64,000 nucleotides of DNA, taken from the NCBI GenBank assembly GCA_025153445.1, contig JANZNS010000004.1, positions 459,471 through 523,470 of the forward strand, given 5' to 3'. This stretch comes from Marinobacter sp. BGYM27 (GTDB taxonomy: Bacteria > Pseudomonadota > Gammaproteobacteria > Pseudomonadales > Oleiphilaceae). A program made the translations under genes and the position numbers. The stretch's first letter is position 1; every line of letters starts with the position of its first letter. This document shows, in pieces, positions 17,435-26,006 of the stretch. Under the pieces are notes generated by a model that saw only the letters and a list, made by a program, of their open reading frames with translations, did not search any database and had not been told where the DNA came from.

Positions 17435-18868
17435 ATGGCTCACACGACACCCACCGCTTCGGCCGATCGCAACAAAACGCCGGTTATCACCCATACCCGC
17501 TGGAGTGCGGTGGTCACTCTGGCCCTGGCTACTTTGATTATTGCCAGCGAACTGACGCTGAGTGCCTTCGCGCTGCCTTTGATCAGCGCTGAACTCAAAA
17601 TGCCATCAAGTGCCACTGCCTGGGTCTTGCTTTCATTCACGCTGCCGCTCATTGCCATTGCGATTCCCGCTGGCCGCTGGGCCGACCGCGCCGATGTGCG
17701 GCGGGTGTTTCTGCTGTCACTGTTCGGGTTCGGGCTGTTCAGCATTCTGGTTTCGCTGGCCTCCTCGTTTGCGATGCTGATGACTGCACGGGTGCTGCAG
17801 GGGCTGGCTGCGTCATTTTACCTTGCCGTTTATATGCCGGTTGTCGCGACCACAGTGAAACCTGCGCAACGTGGGCAGGCAATCGCCATTATCTCCTCGA
17901 TCATGATGCTGGGCAGTGTCGCGCTGGCGCCTCTCGGCGGCTTGGTAGCCGAGCACTGGGGCTGGCGGTCAGTGTTTCTGATCAAGTTGCCTTTGATCGG
18001 GCTGGTGCTCGCGCTTGGTTTTCATACGCTGCGCAGTGCAGCACCGGCGCCACGTCCGGCGTTGCCAGCCATCACCCGCACCATGCTTCTTGAAGGGCTG
18101 CTGATTGGGGCCGCGATGACGGCCTTGCTGATCGGTATTGAGCAACTTCAGGAGCAGCCGTCTTTCGCCGCTGGCCTCACCATACTGGCGCTTGGGCTGC
18201 TGGTAGCCTGGGCCCGGCTTGGTTCCGCCCGACCGGTAGTCTGCCTGCTGATGCAGCCACGCTTCGGCTTGCCGGCGCTGGCGCTGATGTTGATTGCGGC
18301 CAACATCGGCTTGATGGCCTTTTCGCTGCCTTTCTTCGTTGCTGAGGTGATGCAGCGTAGTCCGGAGGTGCTGAGCTACGCCATGCTGGGATTTGTGGTC
18401 GCGTCAGCCGTCATGTCGCCCATTGCAGGTATGTTTGCCGATCGTTTTGGTGCCTTGAACGTGGCCGCTATCGGCGCACTGCTGACAACAGCCGGATTGC
18501 TGACGCTTGCGACCCTGACTGCAGAGGCCACCACGCTGGACCTGGTGTGGCGCGCGGCGGTTGCCGGCATCGGAATGGCGATTTTCAATGCCCCTGTCAT
18601 GTCAGCCATTCTGGAATCAACACCGCGGGATCAGACCGGCACCGCCAGCGGCGTCGCCAGCGTGACCCGAATGGCCGGCTCAACCCTTGGCCCGGCGTTG
18701 GCCGCTTTTGCCTGGAGCAGTAGCGGCGGAGGCGTTGCAGGCGTGCGCACCGGGGTCATCATGCTGTCGACTCTGGCGTTTATGGGATTCCTTGCGCTCC
18801 TTATCGCACAACGCCGGCCAGTAAGCCCATCAATTGCGACCACAGCTCCTGCAACCGAAACAGAATAA
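17435..18868 (+). CDS. MFS transporter, drug-efflux type
   Basis: A 477-residue major facilitator protein with about 12-14 membrane helices. The loop after helix 2 reads GRWADRADVRRVF, the GxxxDRxGRRxx family motif, and ARVLQGLAASFYLAV resembles motif B of proton-driven exporters. ATG 17435 is preceded by CAAGGA; an upstream ATG would add a basic stretch before the first helix. The substrate is unknown. Its last 68 bases overlap the 3' end of the convergent CSD-DUF1294 gene. Confidence 0.85.
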   Translation: MAHTTPTASADRNKTPVITHTRWSAVVTLALATLIIASELTLSAFALPLISAELKMPSSATAWVLLSFTLPLIAIAIPAGRWADRADVRRVFLLSLFGFGLFSILVSLASSFAMLMTARVLQGLAASFYLAVYMPVVATTVKPAQRGQAIAIISSIMMLGSVALAPLGGLVAEHWGWRSVFLIKLPLIGLVLALGFHTLRSAAPAPRPALPAITRTMLLEGLLIGAAMTALLIGIEQLQEQPSFAAGLTILALGLLVAWARLGSARPVVCLLMQPRFGLPALALMLIAANIGLMAFSLPFFVAEVMQRSPEVLSYAMLGFVVASAVMSPIAGMFADRFGALNVAAIGALLTTAGLLTLATLTAEATTLDLVWRAAVAGIGMAIFNAPVMSAILESTPRDQTGTASGVASVTRMAGSTLGPALAAFAWSSSGGGVAGVRTGVIMLSTLAFMGFLALLIAQRRPVSPSIATTAPATETE

Positions 18869-19505
18869 CGGGCAGATCAAAGTCGAGATGAGCTTTCGCT
18901 ATCACGAGATTCATCCATGCAGCGCCATCCGGTAATAGCAGCCAGATCAGGCCGGCGCAGTTCACTATAACCGTCAGCCAGAACACATTGCGGAAGGCGC
19001 GCTTGCTGGATTTATGCCGTAGCAGCTGGTGCGCGAGGGCCGCGCCGGGCCAGCCGCCGATAAGTGCGAGGATGTGCAGGGTATTTTCCTGGATACGCCA
19101 GGCATCGCGGCGGGCAGCACGCTTGTCCCAGGCGTAAACGCAGAACGTCACGACGCTCGCAGCAAGATAAAACAGGGGAATAATCAGCGGGAGCTTGCCC
19201 TCCAGCCAGGCTCCGGCCACAACAATCGCCCACATTGCAGCAGCCGGCAGGGCAAGTGAAGCCGGGCGTCGTGAAGGGCGGGCAGGCGAGCGGTCGCCAT
19301 TGATTTGAACTGCCGTCGCGCAGGGACGCCCATGTTTGTCGCGACCGGCAACGTAACTGATGCTCATGCCCTTGTGCGGCTGCCGCCGTGACCGGTTCTC
19401 AAAATCGGTTACGTGGACGAATATTTTATCGCCGCCGCTAACTGGCGCCGCAAACCCGAAACCTTTTTCACCGTGCCACTGCACCAGTGTTCCTTTTACC
19501 CGCAT
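18801..19505 (-). CDS. Cold-shock domain plus DUF1294 membrane protein
   Basis: A 234-residue fusion. Residues 1-65 form a cold-shock OB-fold (MRVKGTLVQWHGEKGFGFAA with RNP1 KGFGFA, and KIFVHVTDF as RNP2-like). After a basic linker come four hydrophobic segments with the DUF1294 hallmarks YAWDKRAARRDAWRIQE and LIGGWPGAALAHQLLRHKSSKRAFRNVFW. The fusion is a known architecture, but its role is not; an RNA-binding membrane-tethered function is inference. ATG 19505 begins the cold-shock domain. Confidence 0.85.
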   Translation of the reverse strand: MRVKGTLVQWHGEKGFGFAAPVSGGDKIFVHVTDFENRSRRQPHKGMSISYVAGRDKHGRPCATAVQINGDRSPARPSRRPASLALPAAAMWAIVVAGAWLEGKLPLIIPLFYLAASVVTFCVYAWDKRAARRDAWRIQENTLHILALIGGWPGAALAHQLLRHKSSKRAFRNVFWLTVIVNCAGLIWLLLPDGAAWMNLVIAKAHLDFDLPVILFRLQELWSQLMGLLAGVVR

Positions 19506-19559
19506 ACCCGCCTGCCAACGTCTTATTTGTGGGGCAGAAAAGTGTAAACAATCACCCAT

Positions 19560-19593
19560 AAAAAAGCCCCTGCCATTCGAAAATGACAAGGGC
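19560..19593 (-). terminator. Intrinsic terminator of the exported DUF6160-like gene
   Basis: A 12-base stem with two wobble positions (19566-19577 with 19582-19593) around a TTCG loop, followed by six T on the minus strand. It lies 22 bases after the stop of the gene at 19615. Confidence 0.8.
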
Positions 19594-19614
19594 CTGCGTT
19601 CAGATCGCGGGTGA

Positions 19615-20421
19615 TCAGTGACCGTAAATCCGCATCTGTGTGTTCTGGATCGACATGTCATCCAGGGCGATCGAGCCGATGGATGTACCACCGATCAACA
19701 CGCCACCGATGTTCATGTCGGCATTGAAGGTATCGATATCGACCGCGAGGCTGTCATTGCCTGCCGCATTGGGCGCCTTGTAGACATCAAAATCCGCCAG
19801 TGCGAACACGCTGACCACGTTCGGGTTATCGTCGTAACCTGCGCCGGTCAGTTCAAGATCGCGGATACCGACCGCCATGAACGGTACATCCACATCCAGA
19901 TCATCGATCGCAAAGCGGGTATTGATGTTCATCTTGTCGGTTGCGGTATCGACGGTCACCATCATCGAACCGAAAATACCCTCAACAGACAGATTATCCA
20001 TCACCGTTGTGCTGTCGGTGTTGCCACGCAATTCCCAGGCACCGGTGCGGACCGCGAAGTCGATCGGTGAGCCGTATAGCGGCAGTACCTGAATGACCGC
20101 ATCGCCATCCGCCAGTACGTCAATATTGATCTTGATGTTATCGATCAGGTCACTGGCGCTGCTCGGAATGGCAAACCCCAGTTCCTGGAACATATCGTCG
20201 CGGTTTGCACCACCGATGAACACGTCGCTGATTGCGAGTGTGCCTTCATCGATGTAGCGAACCTCGCCGATGTTAACTTTAGTCTCCAGTTCAATGGTGA
20301 CACCGGCCTGGCCGGTAATGCTGCCCATCGAGGAGTCGTCGAGTGCCTTGAGTTCCGCTTGTGCCATCAGAGGCATCCCGGAAATCGCCAGCATCAGCAG
20401 TGATTTTTTCAGGCTTTTCAT
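19615..20421 (-). CDS. Exported DUF6160-like surface protein
   Basis: A 268-residue exported protein. Signal peptide 1-22 (MKSLKKSLLMLAISGMPLMAQA) is followed by LKALDDSSMGSITGQAGVTIEL, the opening typical of DUF6160-type proteins, and then beta-rich, aspartate-rich repeats of the form LDDLDVDVPF and NIGGVLIGGTSIGSIALDDM. It should be a periplasmic or surface beta-structure. ATG 20421 follows GAAAGGACTATAACA. Upstream on the same strand is another exported beta-rich protein, and the two may be used together. Function unknown. Confidence 0.7.
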   Translation of the reverse strand: MKSLKKSLLMLAISGMPLMAQAELKALDDSSMGSITGQAGVTIELETKVNIGEVRYIDEGTLAISDVFIGGANRDDMFQELGFAIPSSASDLIDNIKINIDVLADGDAVIQVLPLYGSPIDFAVRTGAWELRGNTDSTTVMDNLSVEGIFGSMMVTVDTATDKMNINTRFAIDDLDVDVPFMAVGIRDLELTGAGYDDNPNVVSVFALADFDVYKAPNAAGNDSLAVDIDTFNADMNIGGVLIGGTSIGSIALDDMSIQNTQMRIYGH

Positions 20422-20483
20422 TGTTATAGTCCTTTCCGTTTGTTGCAGTACTGCTTTGCCGTCAGACCACAACGGCCGTTAGA

Positions 20484-20514
20484 GCGGGCGCTCCTCCAGA
20501 GGAGAAGCACCCGC
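20484..20514. other. Stem-loop between two exported-protein genes
   Basis: GCGGGCGCTCCTC and GAGGAGAAGCACCCGC can pair into a long, slightly bulged hairpin just downstream of the 20528 stop. There is no U-tract, so it may be a processing or stabilising element rather than a terminator. An adjacent 10-base palindrome AACGGCCGTT lies at 20471-20480. Confidence 0.4.
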
Positions 20515-20527
20515 GAGTTCATCAGCG

Positions 20528-22342
20528 TTAGAGGTTAGGGGTCAGATCCAGGTCAATGGTGTTGCCCGGTCCTGCCATGTAGTGGTTGAGGATATCGGTC
20601 AGAGGACCACAGTTAGACAGTGCAGGCAGATCGTAAGTACCGACCACCTTGCCGCCTTCAAGCGGTGCGAAGCTCTCGCCTTCTGGTGTCTTCAGCGAGA
20701 TGTTCACCGGATCCATGGTGCGGCACTCAGAGCCACCACCAATCGGCAGTTTGAAGCCGAACAGTTTCACGGTGACCTTGGGGATGTTGATGTACATCTG
20801 CGAGTCAGCGGTCAGAACACCGTTAACCAGTGTGCCGGTGGTCTGCTGGGTCTGCTCAAAGTTAACCTGGGCAGTGGCTTTCAAGCGCTTGAAGAACTTG
20901 ATTACCCGGAAGGAACCTTCCGTGTCATCCAGCGCCAGATCAGCAGTGAACATGCCGGTGGCCAGTTCCAGCACAGCATCGATGGTGCCGCTCAGTGGCA
21001 GGGAGCTATCAGAGGCAGCAATACCGGTTGTGCCCTGGAGATCCAGCAGGAAGTCAACGCCACCGCCAGTGTCATTGCTTTTACCTTCGCCAGACAGTGC
21101 CACTTCGACAGTTGCAGCTTCAGGGTCATCAGATTCGATGCTCAATACCGCGTTGCTGGCACCTTCTGCATTCGCCGTGTAGGTCAGTGAAACGGTACAG
21201 CTGCCTTCAGCGGCAACAGTAGAGCAGTCGTTGGTCTGGAAGAAATCACCCGCATTGTCGCCGGACAGGCTGATAGCGTTGATGGTCAGAGCAGCACCGC
21301 CTGCGTTGGTAACCGTGACCTGGCGATCAGCGCTTGTACCCACGTCGATCTTGCCGAAGCTGACTTCAGTCGCGTCCAGGCTGATTTCAGGTACTGGCGT
21401 GATGATGCTTTCGCCAGTCAGCGCGACTTCAACAGAAGGTGTCGCCGGATCGGTTGATTCAATTGCCAATGCCGCGCTGCTTACGCCTTCACCGCTTGCG
21501 ATGTAGGTCACGGTAACGCCACAGCTTTCGCCTGGTGCAACAGTGGTGCAGTCGTTGGTTTGCATGAATGCATCCGCGTTGGCACCGCTCAGGGTGATCG
21601 CGTTGATGCCCAGATCGGCGCCGCCGGTGTTGGAAACAGTGATGACTTCTTCAGCACTGGTGCCTGACGTAATCTTGCCGAAATCGACATTCTCAGCGCC
21701 CACACTGATCTCAGGATCAGGTACGGCTTCGCCTGTGACCTCAAAGGTGTGCAATACGTTGTTCTGGCCTTCAACCAACGTACAGTCGGCGGTGAATTCA
21801 CCAATTGGCGGCGGGGCGATAGCGCCGTCAGCCGTCCGTGCCACCATGTTCAGGGTCAGGTCATCAACCGTTACCGTGCCCTGACCTACGTCTGCCATGG
21901 TAAAGGTCACTGCCGGTGCTTCACCTGAAGCGGGAACAGTAAACGGACCTTCAGCATCCGGAATCGGGCTTTGAGGAATTGTCAGAGGTACATCCAGTGG
22001 CAGATCACGGCCTGCGGTGCGGACGGTCGACAGGTTTGTCGCAGACCCTTCGATCGTGGCAGAGCCCACCAGCTTCAGGCCTAGCCGGGAGTCATTGTTG
22101 ACTGTAGTGGTTGCCTCAATGGCAAACGGTCCAAACGTGTCGCCAACTTGCGCTTCAGGCGGGAAATCTGCGCTGATCTGGGCTGAAATGGGCTGGTTGC
22201 CAATCAATGGCAAGGGACATACGAAATCCAGATTCAGGGAAACGGGCGCAGCGGAAGCCACCCCACTCGCAGCCAAGAGCGCCGTACCGGCGATGGCCGA
22301 ACGCAATGTACGTGCGTTCCGGTTGTTTTTCGTCGAACTCAT
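20528..22342 (-). CDS. Exported choice-of-anchor-D (ASH-type) repeat protein
   Basis: A 604-residue exported protein. Signal peptide about 1-32 (ends ASGVASA). The first mature domain (LNLDFVCPLPLIGNQPISAQ to about residue 210) resembles the DUF6801 type. Two Ig-like repeats follow, about 218-320 and 325-428, which share PEIS, FGKI..GTSA, VTN.GG, NAI.LSG.NA, QTNDC.TVA and SC.V..TY. This is the choice-of-anchor D/ASH pattern. The C-terminal 170 residues are beta-rich (VDFLLDLQGTTG onward) with two cysteines. No sortase or PEP-CTERM anchor is visible, so the mode of attachment is unclear. Confidence 0.75.
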   Translation of the reverse strand: MSSTKNNRNARTLRSAIAGTALLAASGVASAAPVSLNLDFVCPLPLIGNQPISAQISADFPPEAQVGDTFGPFAIEATTTVNNDSRLGLKLVGSATIEGSATNLSTVRTAGRDLPLDVPLTIPQSPIPDAEGPFTVPASGEAPAVTFTMADVGQGTVTVDDLTLNMVARTADGAIAPPPIGEFTADCTLVEGQNNVLHTFEVTGEAVPDPEISVGAENVDFGKITSGTSAEEVITVSNTGGADLGINAITLSGANADAFMQTNDCTTVAPGESCGVTVTYIASGEGVSSAALAIESTDPATPSVEVALTGESIITPVPEISLDATEVSFGKIDVGTSADRQVTVTNAGGAALTINAISLSGDNAGDFFQTNDCSTVAAEGSCTVSLTYTANAEGASNAVLSIESDDPEAATVEVALSGEGKSNDTGGGVDFLLDLQGTTGIAASDSSLPLSGTIDAVLELATGMFTADLALDDTEGSFRVIKFFKRLKATAQVNFEQTQQTTGTLVNGVLTADSQMYINIPKVTVKLFGFKLPIGGGSECRTMDPVNISLKTPEGESFAPLEGGKVVGTYDLPALSNCGPLTDILNHYMAGPGNTIDLDLTPNL

Positions 22343-22810
22343 GTTGTCGTCCTCTACAAAAAGCTTTTTGTGTTTTTATAGGATTCGCAGACATCATCGA
22401 CAGCGTGAGTAAATATCGATCTTGCGACTTTCCTTGTCATCTGAAAGGCGCCATCCGCATTCGTCAGGAACAGATGGTGAACCTCGACGACCAGCACCGG
22501 CATGCCGATGAGGGTCTGTATCCATTAAGCGTCCGAATACACAAGGAGGTCATTGCCTTTATCGGCAATATTTTTGATAAAAAAGGAACAACTGTGCACC
22601 TAATTCAAAATTCGTGAAGTCCTTCATAAACTGGGAAACTGGCTTACAAAGCAGCGATATATCGCTATAATGGCCCCTATGGACAATTTTTGATCAAAAA
22701 TAAAGGGGCAGCTTGAGCTCGACATCAACAAATAGAAGAGTACAGCTGTATACAGAAATGAATTACCCGAAGCGATCAGGAAGAGCCGCCAACGACGGCG
22801 TGCGTCCTGA
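22343..22810. other. 468-base intergenic region with two perfect palindromes
   Basis: I see no convincing gene here. AGCGATATATCGCT (22653-22666) and TTTTTGATCAAAAA (22687-22700) are perfect 14-base palindromes, 34 bases centre to centre, with a plus-strand TATAAT at 22666-22671. TACAGCTGTA lies near 22741. The region should hold the promoter of the choice-of-anchor protein gene and the end of the AraC transcript. Confidence 0.4.
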
Positions 22811-23845
22811 TCAGGAGGATTGTGCGGGACCGTTGCGGCGGACGTCGCCAGGTGTTTTACCCGTCCACGACCGATAAGCGCGAGTGAAACTGGCCTGGTC
22901 ACTGAATCCGAGCTTGTCGGCGATCACATCGAGGGCAACCGAGGTGTCCGTCAGATACAGGGTGGCAAAGGTTTCGCGGATATCGTTGCGAATCTCCCGA
23001 AACGAATACCCGGATTCGACCAGGTGATTGCGGACGGACCGGGTACTCATACCCAATCTCATCGCTATCTTTTCCAGCGAGCTGCCGCGGCCGGGATTAT
23101 TGATGATCTGCTCCCGGACCTGCGTGACCAGTTCACCGTGGATTGCTGATTTGAGCTGCTCCTCAAGTCGGGTGCGGGCTATCGCATAGGCCAGCCCCAC
23201 ATCGTCCTCCGGCACCTGTCGTCCGGAAAGCGGCATTAACACCTGCGTATGCGCCTTATCAAAATGCATTTCCGAATCTGACACCAACGCATTCCAGTCA
23301 CTGACAGGGCGAGCGGTCGGGAAATCAAATTCGAATATGAAGTGACGGCACAAAGGCAGGGACAACGCGTAGATGCTGCCCATGTAGATTTTGGACATAA
23401 ACGCCCGAAGTGGCCCGAGCCGCCAGGTGTCATGCAGGCGGATTGCCATTCCCTCACCCTGGGAGGTCAGCTCGATGTCCATAATCGGCAAACTGACCCG
23501 CAGGTACTGCACAATGGCATGAATCAGTTTCTTCGGATCCCGCTGCCCCAGAAAAGCATAGCCGACAAGGCCATGGGCGGGCAGGTTCAGCTCCTGGCCG
23601 AACTGGAATGCGGCGCGCTCGTCCTGAACCAGCCAGTCCGCTTGTTTGAGAATCGCCGTTACCTGCTTCATCGACAGAAACGCATCCGGATTATTCAACA
23701 CCGCGTCATCAAGACCGCTGCCATCCAGCAACGTTTGTTGCCCAATTCCCTTGCCGCCCATGAAGCGCACAAATCGGCGCGCATAGCGGGCTGACACCAG
23801 CGGCATGTCATAAGCCAAGTGTTCAGACTGACCCATTTCAATCAT
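22811..23845 (-). CDS. AraC-family transcriptional regulator, OruR/Arabinose_bd type
   Basis: A regulator of about 344 residues. The N-terminal two-thirds (about 15-195) match the ligand-binding domain that precedes AraC HTHs in OruR/ArgR-like regulators (GLVGYAFLGQRDPKKLIHAIVQYLRVSLPIMD, FDKAHTQVLMP). The C-terminal about 100 residues hold the double HTH: SSLEKIAMRLGMSTRSVRNHL and VALDVIADKLGFSDQASFTRAYRSWTGKTPGDVRR. Two ATGs, 23845 and 23836, are possible; neither has a strong ribosome site, and an upstream GTG at 23908 looks less likely. Target genes are not evident from the neighbours. Confidence 0.83.
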   Translation of the reverse strand: MIEMGQSEHLAYDMPLVSARYARRFVRFMGGKGIGQQTLLDGSGLDDAVLNNPDAFLSMKQVTAILKQADWLVQDERAAFQFGQELNLPAHGLVGYAFLGQRDPKKLIHAIVQYLRVSLPIMDIELTSQGEGMAIRLHDTWRLGPLRAFMSKIYMGSIYALSLPLCRHFIFEFDFPTARPVSDWNALVSDSEMHFDKAHTQVLMPLSGRQVPEDDVGLAYAIARTRLEEQLKSAIHGELVTQVREQIINNPGRGSSLEKIAMRLGMSTRSVRNHLVESGYSFREIRNDIRETFATLYLTDTSVALDVIADKLGFSDQASFTRAYRSWTGKTPGDVRRNGPAQSS

Positions 23846-24157
23846 CCATGAGGCGAGAGTCCCGACTCGCGCACCACTGCTTGTGCGCACCAATAGTCGG
23901 CATTTCACGAAGCCACAGCCAACGACTCCGCGTTTTTAGCGGGTACTACAACACCCATTTCAGAATATAGGCACCCAGACATCGGACGTTTTGAAATGGC
24001 ATCCCACAAATGACGTTATGGCCGAAAATGACAAGACAGGGTTCGCGTTTCAGGACTTTTCATCACGCGCCTTAAGCGACACAACTAAAAGTACGACAGG
24101 GCAGACATGCAGGAAGGAAGCCGGCAAGCCCAACGGACTTGCCAGCTTGAGAAGCGG
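23846..24157. other. 312-base intergenic region
   Basis: No gene seen. Near the transporter stop a hairpin GGCAAG (24123-24128)/CTTGCC (24138-24143), extended by CC/GG, may end the minus-strand transporter transcript, but it is not followed by a U-tract. The other part should carry the promoter of the AraC-family gene. Confidence 0.3.
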
Positions 24158-25135
24158 TCAGCCCCTGAGGCGTGATGCGTGCTTCAAGTAGCGCCGTGCG
24201 AGCACTGCACCGACAATGATCTGAATCTGGTTGTAGCACATTATGGGCAGCACGATCATACCGAAACCGGGATGACCGGCGAACAGCACCTTCGCCATGG
24301 GCAACCCCGATGCCAGACTCTTTTTCGAACCGCAAAACACAGCCGCAATCTCATCATCAAGCGGCAACTTCAGGCGTCTCGACAAGATCATGGCGAGGCC
24401 AATCACCAGCCCCAGCAGCAACAGACACAGTGCGATTGCAATCAGAATCGCCGTCACCGGCAACTGGTCCCACAGTCCTCCCACCACTGACTGGGAAAAG
24501 GCGACATAGACGATCAACAGAATGACACCCTGATCGTAGCGAGAGGAGAATCCGGGGTGACGATCCAGCCAGGGACCCAGCTTTGGCCTCAACAGATGAC
24601 CGATCGCAAACGGCAACAGCAGTTGCAGCACGATATCCCGCAAAGCACCCAGCACATCAAAGCCTCCGTCGCCGGTGGTACTGACCAGTAGCACCAGCAA
24701 TAGCGGCGTCAGCATCATGCCGAACACATTCGAGGCGGCAGCGCTGCAGATCGCCGCAGGCACATTACCCTTAGCCATCGCGGTAAATGCAATGGAAGAG
24801 GAAACCGCCGAGGGCAGTACCCCCAGATACAGAAAGCCCAGCGCCAGATCTTCCGGAATCAAAACCGGCGCCAGCGCACCGATGGGCAAAACCACCAGCG
24901 GGAATACAACAAACGTGAGCGATGCGATCAACAGATGCAGTCGCCAATGGGTCGCGCCGGCCCGAATCTGCTCCCGCGACAGGGCCGCACCGTGAATAAA
25001 GAACAGCAAGGCAACCCCCGCAGAAGCCACCACACCCAACACACGGGCAATACTGCCCTGGGCCGGCAAAACTGACGCCAATACCACCGCACCCAGCAGG
25101 ATCAGCGTGAACGGATCGAGACGAATACGCATCAC
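24158..25135 (-). CDS. Bile acid:sodium symporter-like transporter (YfeH type)
   Basis: A 325-residue protein with ten hydrophobic segments in the SBF-like fold. Characteristic stretches are LPSAVSSSIAFTAMAKGNVPAAICSAAASNVFGMMLTP and VFCGSKKSLASGLPMAKVLF, which match the YfeH/SBF_like group rather than animal bile acid carriers. Substrate unknown. It overlaps the upstream GntR regulator gene by four bases (ATGA), so the regulator probably controls it. Confidence 0.85.
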   Translation of the reverse strand: MMRIRLDPFTLILLGAVVLASVLPAQGSIARVLGVVASAGVALLFFIHGAALSREQIRAGATHWRLHLLIASLTFVVFPLVVLPIGALAPVLIPEDLALGFLYLGVLPSAVSSSIAFTAMAKGNVPAAICSAAASNVFGMMLTPLLLVLLVSTTGDGGFDVLGALRDIVLQLLLPFAIGHLLRPKLGPWLDRHPGFSSRYDQGVILLIVYVAFSQSVVGGLWDQLPVTAILIAIALCLLLLGLVIGLAMILSRRLKLPLDDEIAAVFCGSKKSLASGLPMAKVLFAGHPGFGMIVLPIMCYNQIQIIVGAVLARRYLKHASRLRG

Positions 25136-25809
25136 ATGGCCTCCGACAACGCGTCCAGAGCCGGCATCAGCATGGTGCGGGCGACGCGAAATGCAGCCTC
25201 GGCATCCCCCATGATGATGGTTGCCAGCAGATACTCGTGATCAGCGTGGGACGGCTCGGGCAGATCCGCATCCCGTTCGGTGCGTTCGATCGTCGCCGAA
25301 ACGGCGCTGCGGAAATACGCGTACATCGCCATCAACGCATGATTGTGCGACGCCTCGGCAATCGCCACATGGAAACGTTCATCCTGGGCAATACGCTCAT
25401 CAATATCGTCTCCAGCCGCCGCCCGGGCAGCCAGCGCTGCGCGCAGTTCATCGAGATCATCCTGATCACGACGCAAGGCCGCGAGGCGAGCCGCTTCCGC
25501 TTCCAGGGTAATCCGCATTTCCAACTGGTCCCGCAGAGCCGAGCGCTCGATACGCCGCATGGTCTCTGCCGGATCCAGGCGTGCCCGAACATAGGTGCCG
25601 TCCCCCTGAAGGGTTTCCAGCAAGCCGGCATGTACCAGCACACGCACCGCTTCACGGACGGTATTACGACCTACGCCCAGCAACTCGGAGAGTCGACTCT
25701 CATTGGGAATACGCTCACCAACCGGCCATTCACCTGATTCAACCGTTGCCCTTAACTGATCGATTGCACTGTCTACCAGCGAGCGGCGGGCTATTTTTTG
25801 TGTATTCAT
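25132..25809 (-). CDS. FadR-subfamily GntR transcriptional regulator
   Basis: A 225-residue regulator with a winged-helix domain at residues 8-75 (GERIPNESRLSELLGVGRNTVREAVRVLVHAGLLETLQGDGTYV) and an FCD ligand domain at about 90-215, in which FHVAIAEASHNHAL and SHADHEYLL carry histidines typical of the metal-dependent effector site. Members usually sense small carboxylates. It is first in a two-gene operon with a SBF-like transporter, and two identical operator-like repeats precede its start codon, so autorepression is likely. Confidence 0.88.
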   Translation of the reverse strand: MNTQKIARRSLVDSAIDQLRATVESGEWPVGERIPNESRLSELLGVGRNTVREAVRVLVHAGLLETLQGDGTYVRARLDPAETMRRIERSALRDQLEMRITLEAEAARLAALRRDQDDLDELRAALAARAAAGDDIDERIAQDERFHVAIAEASHNHALMAMYAYFRSAVSATIERTERDADLPEPSHADHEYLLATIIMGDAEAAFRVARTMLMPALDALSEAM

Positions 25810-25811
25810 AT

Positions 25812-25850
25812 GATCATCCCATGAATTTAGATAGGATCATCCCATGAATT
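25812..25850. promoter_or_regulatory. Tandem GntR-type operators
   Basis: A 16-base unit, GATCATCCCATGAATT, occurs at 25812-25827 and 25835-25850, a 23-base period. Each contains the palindrome TCAT-CCC-ATGA. The first copy begins two bases upstream of the regulator's ATG and covers its GGGA ribosome site, so binding could block both transcription and translation. Confidence 0.65.
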
Positions 25851-26006
25851 AGAAAACCCGTCAAAGGCACTTCCGCAAGAAAATCCGGAATTGTGCTGAA
25901 TCCCACACGGTTTCGACGCCAAGGGCGACACGATCGGTTAACATTACACCATCGCACCGGCCCGAGCCGGACACTTCAGACGGCCACGGGCCACTATCAG
26001 GGTTCT

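Noticed and set aside
20582..21190. 202-codon plus frame opposite the choice-of-anchor-D gene
   Set aside because: Shadow of a repeat protein with clear Ig-like repeats on the minus strand.
22624..22902. 92-codon minus frame upstream of the choice-of-anchor gene
   Set aside because: It overlaps the end of the AraC gene in another frame and has no motif. The hydrophobic part is too irregular for a call.
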